Assembly: GCA_020346805.1 (NCBI GenBank)
Contig: CP070790.1
Location: 1,894,490-1,900,769, forward strand
Direction of reading: 5' to 3'
Length of the DNA: 6,280 bases
DNA from: Planctomycetota bacterium
Lineage (GTDB): Bacteria > Planctomycetota > Phycisphaerae > UBA1845 > PWPN01
Numbering within the stretch: position 1 is the stretch's first letter; every line of letters starts with the position of its first letter. The translations under genes and the position numbers were made by a program. The notes below the pieces were generated by a model. The model was not told the DNA's origin and made no database searches. It saw nothing but the letters and a program-made list of their open reading frames with translations. Shown piece after piece: positions 1 to 5,712 of this stretch.

Positions 1-702
1 ACCTCTGCCGTAAAGTACAGCCAGGTAAGGATCGTTTATTTCTTCTGGATTGATACCCAGACTCCAAAGCAGGACATTCTCTTGGGCGAGATTGTCGGAA
101 TTGATAACCACCAAACGGGGAGGGGCCTCAATTGGTTTGGTTATTTGACCCATGTGTTGTTTGATCTGTTCGGTCGCATTCAATGCCGTTTCCCGAACCT
201 TTTTGTTGGTCGAAGCTTCCTTCCCTTCAACCAAAACTATCACACAATATGATTTGACGATATGCGCCAGCATCTCGTCCCTTTTTGGAGATTCAACAAT
301 CTGCTCCAGCTTGGTCCAAAGTTGTTCTTTGAAGGATTTGTCTGTAGTGGTAATTGATAACGGTAAAGAACGACCGTCCGGTGCGACCAGGATTAGACCG
401 GGCAGTGAATTAATCTCCCAGCGGCGAAGGTATTCCATTGCCCGATGGCCCTTATCCTGATCGATGTTGATTAGAGAGAATTCGACGTTGCTGTCCATCA
501 AGACCACGGCAGATATTTGTTTTAGTGTCGATACAACATCTCGGGGGGTGTCCTTTCCGATATATCCGAACAAACGATAAGGAGTATCGTAAATCTGGAC
601 AAAACCGGTGTCGCGAACGGTGTACTCACAAGTATAAGCCGTCGAAGATAGGCAGCAATTTACCAGCAATATTATTAGCGGTGCCCTGAATTTGCTCACC
701 AT
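1..702 (-). CDS. Secreted protein with thioredoxin-like segment lacking CXXC (C-terminus beyond window edge)
   Basis: The frame is open from an ATG at 702 to the left edge, giving 234 residues without a stop, so the gene is partial. An AAGG ribosome binding site lies about 8 nt upstream. Residues 1-6 are basic and residues 7-20 hydrophobic, which fits a Sec signal peptide cleaved near residues 22-24; there is no good lipobox. The mature part begins around C25 with CEYTVRDTGFV, a pattern I associate from memory with exported planctomycete proteins. Residues about 62-112 resemble the second half of a thioredoxin fold: a strand with SLINIDQDKG, a helix, then SLPGLILVAPDG with the proline where thioredoxins carry their cis-Pro. 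No CXXC is present, so redox activity is unlikely. Residues about 151-185 (SYCVIVLVEGKE and a helix) may begin a second similar unit. Exact function is unknown. The coding call is solid; the fold is an inference. Confidence 0.8.
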   Translation of the reverse strand, partial: MVSKFRAPLIILLVNCCLSSTAYTCEYTVRDTGFVQIYDTPYRLFGYIGKDTPRDVVSTLKQISAVVLMDSNVEFSLINIDQDKGHRAMEYLRRWEINSLPGLILVAPDGRSLPLSITTTDKSFKEQLWTKLEQIVESPKRDEMLAHIVKSYCVIVLVEGKEASTNKKVRETALNATEQIKQHMGQITKPIEAPPRLVVINSDNLAQENVLLWSLGINPEEINDPYLAVLYGRG

Positions 703-750
703 TCAAACCTTTTTATATCCATAGCGGCATATGCGATAATACCTGGATTT

Positions 751-780
751 ATTATAGATTGGCAGGCTGGTAAGGGCGAA
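751..780 (-). promoter_or_regulatory. Possible promoter for the secreted thioredoxin-like gene
   Basis: On the minus strand there is an exact TATAAT at 756-751, about 48 nt before the ATG at 702. A poor -35-like TTCGCC sits at 780-775, with an 18-nt spacer. Only the -10 is convincing, and AT-rich gaps yield such hexamers by chance. The rest of the 703-843 gap shows nothing else I can support. Confidence 0.3.
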
Positions 781-843
781 CTTGAATCCACCCCATCTTT
801 ACCTGCCGACGCTTGGCTTTACAATGCCCGCTGGAACCCATAA

Positions 844-1560
844 TTATTTAAAATTGGCTCGCGGCTGACCGAACATCCAGTCGGCATGACCGTCAAGGTA
901 GAGTACGTTTAGTCCGCTCTTATGCTTGCGGTGATGGGGAAAGGTTGCTTTCTTGCGGAAAAAATCACTCAAAACCCAGTAACCGCCTGGGCCGCCCGGA
1001 CGCTCTTTTTGCAGGGCGCACGGGGTTTGGGGATCGCTGGGCTGCAGGGGGATGGGTAGTCCGCCATTGCGAAGCCAGCGGGGACGAAACGAATCCATCG
1101 GCTCATCCCACTTCTTGTGGTTGGTGCTGCGCCAACTGCTGCGATCTTTCATGCTCCAGTAAAAATAGCTGACATTGCCCAACTCACGATTTTCAGGGGT
1201 ATCGGTTACCGATGTGCTCTTTCCCTTGGGTGGATAATCCGTTGTATTCTGGGCAACGGGTTCCATCACCTTATACTGCGGACAGTAAAAAGCGTCCATC
1301 AGGCCGGTCTTATCAGCCCGAAGGGCATCTATCAGTTTGCGATGGGGATTTATCTCAAAGTCGGCCAGCGGATAAAATCCCTTGCTGTCATGAGCGTAAG
1401 CTTCGATCGCTACGTGAATCTGATGATGATTGCTTCGGCAGACCACCTCATGGGCCTGAGCCCGGGCCTGTTTCATCGCCGGCACCATGATGGCAATCAA
1501 TAATGAGATGATCGCAACCACTGCCAGTAACTCAATAAGGGCGAAACCAATTCGTCGCAT
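844..1560 (-). CDS. Prepilin-like protein with N-terminal methylation motif and C-terminal H-X9-DG motif
   Basis: This 238-residue protein has a type IV pilin-like (type III) signal. The short basic leader MRRIG would be cut after G5 by a prepilin peptidase, leaving F6 as the methylated first residue and E10 as the +5 glutamate. Residues 6-27 form the hydrophobic helix that anchors pseudopilins in the inner membrane or packs them in a filament. Then comes CRSNHHQIHVAIEAYAHDSKG, matching the usual C-SN-QI-A-Y-D-KG pattern of the planctomycete/verrucomicrobial prepilin-like families. Near the C-terminus, H213 followed by nine residues and D223-G224 is the prepilin-processing-associated H-X9-DG motif. 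The leader reads GFALIEL rather than the common GFTLIEL. A GAGGA ribosome binding site lies 10 nt before the ATG. Such proteins occur in many copies per genome and their roles are mostly unknown; a pseudopilin of a type II secretion-like system is possible. No pilus or secretion gene is adjacent. Family assignment is very likely. Confidence 0.93.
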   Translation of the reverse strand: MRRIGFALIELLAVVAIISLLIAIMVPAMKQARAQAHEVVCRSNHHQIHVAIEAYAHDSKGFYPLADFEINPHRKLIDALRADKTGLMDAFYCPQYKVMEPVAQNTTDYPPKGKSTSVTDTPENRELGNVSYFYWSMKDRSSWRSTNHKKWDEPMDSFRPRWLRNGGLPIPLQPSDPQTPCALQKERPGGPGGYWVLSDFFRKKATFPHHRKHKSGLNVLYLDGHADWMFGQPRANFK

Positions 1561-1646
1561 TTATATAAATTCCTCTTTCGACGGAAAAGGATAAACATCT
1601 ATTAATAAGAGTCATCCAGCGGCGCAAAATATTTTATCGATTTCCT

Positions 1647-1675
1647 ATCTTACCCGCTTTGTTCAATTCGTGCAA
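1647..1675 (-). promoter_or_regulatory. Possible promoter for the prepilin-like gene
   Basis: On the minus strand TTGCAC (1675-1670) and TAAGAT (1652-1647) are separated by exactly 17 nt and lie 87-115 nt upstream of the ATG at 1560. The hexamers match the sigma-70 consensus at only 3/6 and 4/6 positions. The placement just downstream of a terminator-like hairpin in a 229-nt gap is what favours it. Confidence 0.25.
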
Positions 1676-1706
1676 AAATAGAACTGCCGGGTTCCTCGGG
1701 CGCAGT
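1674..1706 (-). terminator. Weak Rho-independent terminator candidate after the DUF4954 gene
   Basis: Reading the minus strand about 85 nt past the DUF4954 stop, ACTGC (1706-1702) can pair with GCAGT (1687-1683). Alternatively GGAAC (1695-1691) can pair with GTTCT (1684-1680) around a 6-nt loop. Either hairpin is followed by a T-rich tail ending in five T at 1678-1674. Both stems have only 5 pairs (the second includes one G-U), so termination would be inefficient. Confidence 0.3.
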
Positions 1707-1789
1707 AAGAAGGCTCAATCGATAGTGTTTTGATTTGTTTTGGAATAAATTGTCGAAAATCAGCGATGCGTGAGACATTGTTTCCAGAA

Positions 1790-3994
1790 TTAGCCGCGCT
1801 GTTTAAGGTTCTCCACCAACTCTGTAAACTCCTCCGTCTCCTTGCGAATCTGTTTGACGAAGCTGACTCCCTCGGCCGTGCCCAGGACCGCCTCCATCTC
1901 CGCCGTCGACTCATAGCACATTTGACGGAAGGGGCTGTCGAAATCCTTCTTTCGCGACTGATACGTTTCCTCTGCTATAAAACGCTGAATTTCCACCGCG
2001 CCATCCAGACTCTGGAGCCAACGTTCCGGCGTCAGTTCCTTAATCTCCAGCAGATCCAGCAGGGTCGCAAATGCATGACGCTGTTTATCCAGAGGGTATT
2101 TTTCCCAAAGCCGATCGTACGCCTCATGAATCGCGTGCCAGGTATCCAGCTTGCCCGACCCGATGTCAGCCTTTAATGCCTCAAGGTCTTTGTCACCCAC
2201 CAGTTGTCCGCCCAGATTGATCCATCTGCGACAGCGCTCGCCGGCCAAGGCCTTACTCATCGAGGCAAGCTTCGCTTCCGGATTAGCTTTCATGTAATTG
2301 ATTAAATTATTTACCGCATAATGATGCAGCATTGCCCGATATGCCTGGTAACCTTGTTGGGCTTTCAGGATGACGGTCTTTCGGTGGGACTTTTCCGCGC
2401 CTTCCCCGAGGATTTCCAAATCGTCAACTTTATTTGACGGCCCGTTCAGTAATTCACGGCCCAGTTTGGCCAGTTCGTCGGCCGACTTGTTCTCCGCTGA
2501 TTCACCCTGCTTCCGCAAATAGGCCTTGGCCGTCCACTCTTCCAGCAACGCCATGCCTTCGAACAATTCCTCTGCTGTGTCCGGGGCCAGCGAATCAAAC
2601 TCGATGTTCTGGACCTTGACTATACGCTTATCTCGGGTGTTGAACTTCCAGGTGTTCCGCGCCAGGGCGTACATGTTGTAATTCCACCAGTACGCCGGCA
2701 TGATTTGTAACTGATCCTTGCTTACGTCATTGTTCACCAGACTGAAGGGCAGTCGAATATCCATTTCCGCCGGGAAATCGCCCTTGGCCAGCAGGGTAAA
2801 CGAGGCAAAACGACAATTATGTTTGACGCTCACACACAAACCCGGCCAGAATCCCCGGCCGGCATGAATCTCCCCGTCCGGAGCCCGGCTGTTATGGTTA
2901 GAGCCGATCGTCGCGCAGGCTGCTATATTGCTCTGACCCATTACCAGTGCCGCAATAAGAAATGAATTATTATGATGCTGTTCGTGGGCGGGAAAAATCA
3001 GATTGTTCAGAATCTCGCAGCAGGAAACCGTCGAGTTGTCACCCAGATAAGAGTTAATCAGTCGGGCCCCGTATTTGAGATTGCTGTTTTGCCCCATGAC
3101 GAAGCGCACCGCCTTGCAACCGTAGAATATATGGCAGCCCGGGCCGATGATCCCATTGACCAATTCTACCCCTTCACCGATCTGAGAGGGTTCTTCTTCC
3201 GTGGAATTGATCGTCAAATTTTTCAGTTTATTGGCCCCCTTGATATAACAACAGTCCCCGATCTTGACGTCCTTGATAATTCGGCTGTTCTTGATGAAAC
3301 AGCGCTTGCCTATGGTACCGTAAAATCCTCGACGCGAATCGAACATTCGCTGGGTAATCTCCCCCAGTCGACTCTTAAGTTTTTTGTCGTTTGGGTACTT
3401 GGCCCACAGGTAAGCGTCGGCCGCTATCATGCCGTCGAAAGGCATTACTTCTCGTCCCCCCGCTTCGTTGATCAACTCCAGCCAGATCCGCACCTCTTCA
3501 TCCTCGCCCTGCTTGACGATACCGTTACCGAACTTGGCATGATTTGATGTATGCATCTCGTCGAGGTTCATCAGGATTGTGTTTTCCCCGATTATGTAAT
3601 GGGCCAGATAGCGTACGTCATGGATGGCCGCGTCGTCGCCGATATCGCAGGAAATGATCAGGCTGTTGGTGATACCCACCGGCACGGTCAGGTCGTGATA
3701 TTCCAGCATTACCTGATCGAGACGGCCGATCCTTACTAAACCGTAAAATTCACTGTTCTTGATCTGATGCGGTAAAAAGTGATCGGTAACCAGAATGTTG
3801 TCCCAATTGTCGGCGGTGTTGCCGTTCTTGACCAGGGTTTCGATTTCATCCGCCCGCAGTCCGCGATAACCGTCTGCCGGCAAAGGGGACTGTTCGTTGC
3901 GCAGATAATACTCATCCCTGCCTTCGGGAATATACGGGCCTTCGATAAAATTATGCCCCAGTGATTCTATGGGAAGGACGTGTAGTTCGCTCAT
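1790..3994 (-). CDS. DUF4954-family left-handed beta-helix protein
   Basis: This 734-residue protein starts at an ATG with AAAGGAAA about 8 nt upstream. After a leader of about 45 residues it enters the DUF4954 pattern: LRADEIETLVKNGNTADNWDNI (residues 46-67), then repeating strands typical of left-handed parallel beta-helix (hexapeptide-repeat) proteins around 75-145 and 225-410. These include isoleucine/glycine-rich turns such as IGDCCYIKG, IGEGVELVNGIIGPG and LGDNSTVSCCEI. Two polar patches look conserved and active-site-like: HEQHHNNSFLIA (337-348) and IGSNHNSRAPDGEIHAGRG (363-381), followed by FWPG. Residues from about 430 on are predominantly helical and charged, ending in a possible coiled coil, and form a separate C-terminal domain (DUF6819-like, from memory). 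Beta-helix relatives include acyltransferases and sugar-nucleotide pyrophosphorylases, but I see no nucleotidyltransferase domain. Biochemical function is unknown. It lies 139 nt downstream of nagB in the same direction, suggesting a link to amino-sugar metabolism. Confidence 0.9.
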   Translation of the reverse strand: MSELHVLPIESLGHNFIEGPYIPEGRDEYYLRNEQSPLPADGYRGLRADEIETLVKNGNTADNWDNILVTDHFLPHQIKNSEFYGLVRIGRLDQVMLEYHDLTVPVGITNSLIISCDIGDDAAIHDVRYLAHYIIGENTILMNLDEMHTSNHAKFGNGIVKQGEDEEVRIWLELINEAGGREVMPFDGMIAADAYLWAKYPNDKKLKSRLGEITQRMFDSRRGFYGTIGKRCFIKNSRIIKDVKIGDCCYIKGANKLKNLTINSTEEEPSQIGEGVELVNGIIGPGCHIFYGCKAVRFVMGQNSNLKYGARLINSYLGDNSTVSCCEILNNLIFPAHEQHHNNSFLIAALVMGQSNIAACATIGSNHNSRAPDGEIHAGRGFWPGLCVSVKHNCRFASFTLLAKGDFPAEMDIRLPFSLVNNDVSKDQLQIMPAYWWNYNMYALARNTWKFNTRDKRIVKVQNIEFDSLAPDTAEELFEGMALLEEWTAKAYLRKQGESAENKSADELAKLGRELLNGPSNKVDDLEILGEGAEKSHRKTVILKAQQGYQAYRAMLHHYAVNNLINYMKANPEAKLASMSKALAGERCRRWINLGGQLVGDKDLEALKADIGSGKLDTWHAIHEAYDRLWEKYPLDKQRHAFATLLDLLEIKELTPERWLQSLDGAVEIQRFIAEETYQSRKKDFDSPFRQMCYESTAEMEAVLGTAEGVSFVKQIRKETEEFTELVENLKQRG

Positions 3995-4072
3995 TATTGT
4001 TTTCCTTTAATCCGGAAACCGACTATCGTTGTTTGACGATTTTTCAAATCTGCCGCCGGCGGTTTGCCTGTG

Positions 4073-4104
4073 ATTATAATTGCCCGCCGTTCGCGACTTG
4101 ACAA
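4073..4104 (-). promoter_or_regulatory. Possible internal promoter before the DUF4954 gene
   Basis: On the minus strand the 139-nt gap holds an exact TATAAT at 4078-4073 and a TTGTCA at 4104-4099. The spacer is 20 nt, longer than the 16-18 nt preferred by sigma-70 polymerase, so the pair is suboptimal. If real, the DUF4954 gene could be expressed separately from nagB. Confidence 0.3.
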
Positions 4105-4107
4105 CCG

Positions 4108-4127
4108 TCGGTTAGACCAATAGCCGA
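4108..4127 (-). other. Stem-loop just after the nagB stop
   Basis: Six nucleotides past the nagB stop, TCGGCTA (minus strand, 4127-4121) can pair with TAACCGA (4114-4108) with one mismatch and a 6-nt loop. It overlaps a second small symmetry, AACCG-T-CGGTT at 4103-4113, so the two folds are mutually exclusive. No T-run follows, so it is not a standard terminator. It could be an mRNA stability or processing element between nagB and the DUF4954 gene, or chance. Confidence 0.3.
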
Positions 4128-4133
4128 GAGCCT

Positions 4134-4928
4134 TTACCTCTCACAGACCTTGCTGAGTTGCTCGGCTTTCAGTTTTTGTACCCAATTATAATAATCGCGC
4201 ATCTTCAACTGCGACGCCGCTTCCTCGTCCGCAAAAACAATCGAGTCCGGATGCAATTGCAGGGCACTGGCCGTACAAATGCATGTGACCGGACCTTCCA
4301 GGGCATCGGCCAGTGCCGAGGCCTTGTTTTTGCCGTTGACCACCATCAGCAGCTTCCGCGCCTCCAGAATCGTGCCCACTCCCATTGAAATGGCATGGAC
4401 CGGTACGTCTTCTTTCTTATCGAAAAACCGGGCATTATCCTCGATCGTCTGTTCCGCCAGCGTCACCAATCGCGTCCGCGAGGCCAGCGAGCTGCCCGGC
4501 TCGTTAAAGGCGATGTGACCGTCTGAGCCCAGACCCAGAATCTGAATGTCGATCCCGCCCGCTTCTTTGATCTGCTGTTCGTACCGTGCACAAAACGCTT
4601 CGTGATCTTCTGAAATACCCGAAGGTACGTGGACGTTTTCGGGCGGCACATTTATGTGGCCGAACAGTTGATCGAACATGAAGTAATGATAGCTCTGCGG
4701 ATGGTCCGGGGCCAGAGACACATACTCGTCAAGGTTGAACGTGGTAACCTTGGAAAAATCCAGACCCTCCTCTTTGTGCATGCGGATCAGTTCCTTATAT
4801 AGGCCGACAGGCGACGAGCCCGTCGCACCGCCCAACACCGCATTAGGTTTGGCCCGCACCAGATCGGCTATCGCCTTTGCCGCCTTCTTGCTTAGATCTT
4901 CATACGTGGAACAAATCACAACTTCCAT
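4134..4928 (-). CDS. nagB: Glucosamine-6-phosphate deaminase NagB
   Basis: This cytoplasmic enzyme converts D-glucosamine 6-phosphate to D-fructose 6-phosphate plus ammonia, the last step in feeding amino sugars (GlcNAc, chitin, peptidoglycan) into glycolysis. The 264 residues match the family's usual 260-270. Diagnostic motifs are the phosphate-binding GGATGSSPVGLY (33-44), FNLDEYV (64-70) and LGLGSDGHIAFNEPGSS (131-147). By alignment to the E. coli enzyme, D67, D136, H138 and E143 correspond to catalytic D72, D141, H143 and E148, so activity is expected. Of the E. coli allosteric GlcNAc-6-P site, R158 corresponds to R153 here, but K160 is replaced by V155, which suggests weak or no allosteric activation. 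The start is fixed by a strong AAGGAG 7 nt before the ATG. It is the first minus-strand gene after a long divergent gap, with the DUF4954 gene downstream. No nagA, nagE or regulator gene is in the window. The alternative, a 6-phosphogluconolactonase of the same superfamily, is unlikely given the motifs. Confidence 0.97.
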   Translation of the reverse strand: MEVVICSTYEDLSKKAAKAIADLVRAKPNAVLGGATGSSPVGLYKELIRMHKEEGLDFSKVTTFNLDEYVSLAPDHPQSYHYFMFDQLFGHINVPPENVHVPSGISEDHEAFCARYEQQIKEAGGIDIQILGLGSDGHIAFNEPGSSLASRTRLVTLAEQTIEDNARFFDKKEDVPVHAISMGVGTILEARKLLMVVNGKNKASALADALEGPVTCICTASALQLHPDSIVFADEEAASQLKMRDYYNWVQKLKAEQLSKVCER

Positions 4929-4940
4929 TCTTTATCTCCT

Positions 4941-4958
4941 TAATAACCCGGTTTATTA
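4941..4958 (-). promoter_or_regulatory. Operator-like near-palindrome at the nagB ribosome binding site
   Basis: The 18-bp TAATAACCCGGTTTATTA is symmetric at 8 of 9 position pairs: arms TAATAA/TTATTA, centre CCGG, one mismatched pair (4947/4952). Its edge touches the AAGGAG of nagB. A central CG with A/T-rich arms is the style of LacI-type operators, and GntR, ROK and LacI regulators commonly control nag genes. As RNA it would form only a weak A-U stem. A binding protein would block both transcription elongation and access near the start. Confidence 0.4.
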
Positions 4959-5199
4959 TTTGACTATCAGCTATCCTTATTTTGAGGGAATACACTATTT
5001 TTATTAGGTGTGATAACCCAACCCATTTAATCCGTTACATTATCAAATTAACTGCTGTTTTAACTCGGAAAAGTATAATACAAATGTTTGTTATAACATA
5101 AAAAATGATTAAAAAAACAAGGTTATGATTTCCAAACTATATTAGCCATAATAATATGCCACCGTAGTCGTTGGTTCCGAATATACCCATTCTTGCCTG

Positions 5200-5220
5200 T
5201 TTTGAATACATATTTCAAAA
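5200..5220. repeat. Short inverted repeat in the divergent gap
   Basis: TTTTGAA (5200-5206) and TTCAAAA (5214-5220) are perfect inverted arms around a 7-nt AT-rich spacer. The centre-to-centre distance of 14 nt could suit a dimeric regulator, but A/T-rich arms of 7 bp are expected about once in a gap of this size and composition. No T-run or GC stem makes it a terminator. Confidence 0.25.
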
Positions 5221-5712
5221 ATTATATGGGTAAAAGTAATGGTTCGAAATCCTGTACTATAAGTATTATTGAATTCGGTATAGCAATTTTGAACAATTCT
5301 AGCTTATATTTGAGAGGTCAAAAATGGTCTATTATATGTATCCGATTTCATACGTGAGCGACCGGCCCGTGATAAACACTAAAAAGAAAAGAAATTATCT
5401 CACCAACACCGCACCACAAAATATCCCCTTGGGTATTATCGGTATTTATTACCTGCAAATCTCAGTATGCACAAGCCCTGATTTCCATGTAATCCATATG
5501 TTGTTGGGTCGTTTTTTTCGAGGCAGGACATGTTTTATCTAATAATATTTGTCATTTATAGGCCCCAAAAAGGTATCGTTCCGTCTACCCCACGAAGATT
5601 ATGTTCGTCCTTTATCAACCCGATATAAACAAACGACCGTTGAGACAGCGTAAAAACTGCTTGGCCTCCTTGTTCTATGGATGTTGATGCCCTCTGGGCG
5701 AAGGATATTGTC

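Larger units (their letters stand above)
4929..5712. other. AT-rich 784-nt gap between divergent genes
   Basis: This is the only long gene-free stretch. It separates nagB (minus) from the zinc-ribbon gene (plus), so promoters in both directions must lie here, but no hexamer pair is convincing. About 4950-5330 is strongly AT-rich; 5340-5712 is more balanced. It holds the nagB near-palindrome (4941-4958), an inverted repeat at 5200-5220, and a weak plus-strand open frame at 5324-5542. That frame encodes 72 residues rich in Tyr, Ile and basic residues, has AGAGG about 6 nt before its ATG, and resembles no family I know. I found no tRNA, no recognisable riboswitch or ribozyme core, and no transposon end. 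Confidence 0.5.

Noticed and set aside
152..460. A plus-strand frame of 102 residues
   Set aside because: It is antisense to the continuous 234-residue frame with signal peptide on the minus strand, and lacks family features.
761..807. GGCAGG...CCTGCC inverted repeat downstream of the prepilin-like gene, considered as a terminator
   Set aside because: The arms are 35 nt apart with only 6 continuous pairs, and no T tract follows on the minus strand.
1663..1914. An 83-residue Arg-rich minus-strand frame overlapping the 3' end of the DUF4954 gene
   Set aside because: It is an out-of-frame reading of the DUF4954 coding sequence; Arg/Ser-rich composition is typical of shadow frames.
2972..3547. 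A 191-residue plus-strand frame
   Set aside because: It lies wholly antisense to the beta-helix part of the DUF4954 gene; its length reflects the regular codon pattern of the real gene.
4053..4062. Perfect GC palindrome CCGCCGGCGG
   Set aside because: As RNA it can form only a 3-bp stem, no T-run follows, and such short GC symmetry is common.
5089..5098. Perfect 10-bp palindrome TGTTATAACA
   Set aside because: AT-rich 10-bp palindromes are expected about once by chance in a gap this size, and nothing extends it.
5241..5252. GGTTCGAAATCC, resembling a tRNA T-arm
   Set aside because: The flanking bases do not form a 5-bp T-stem, and no acceptor or anticodon stem is found around it.
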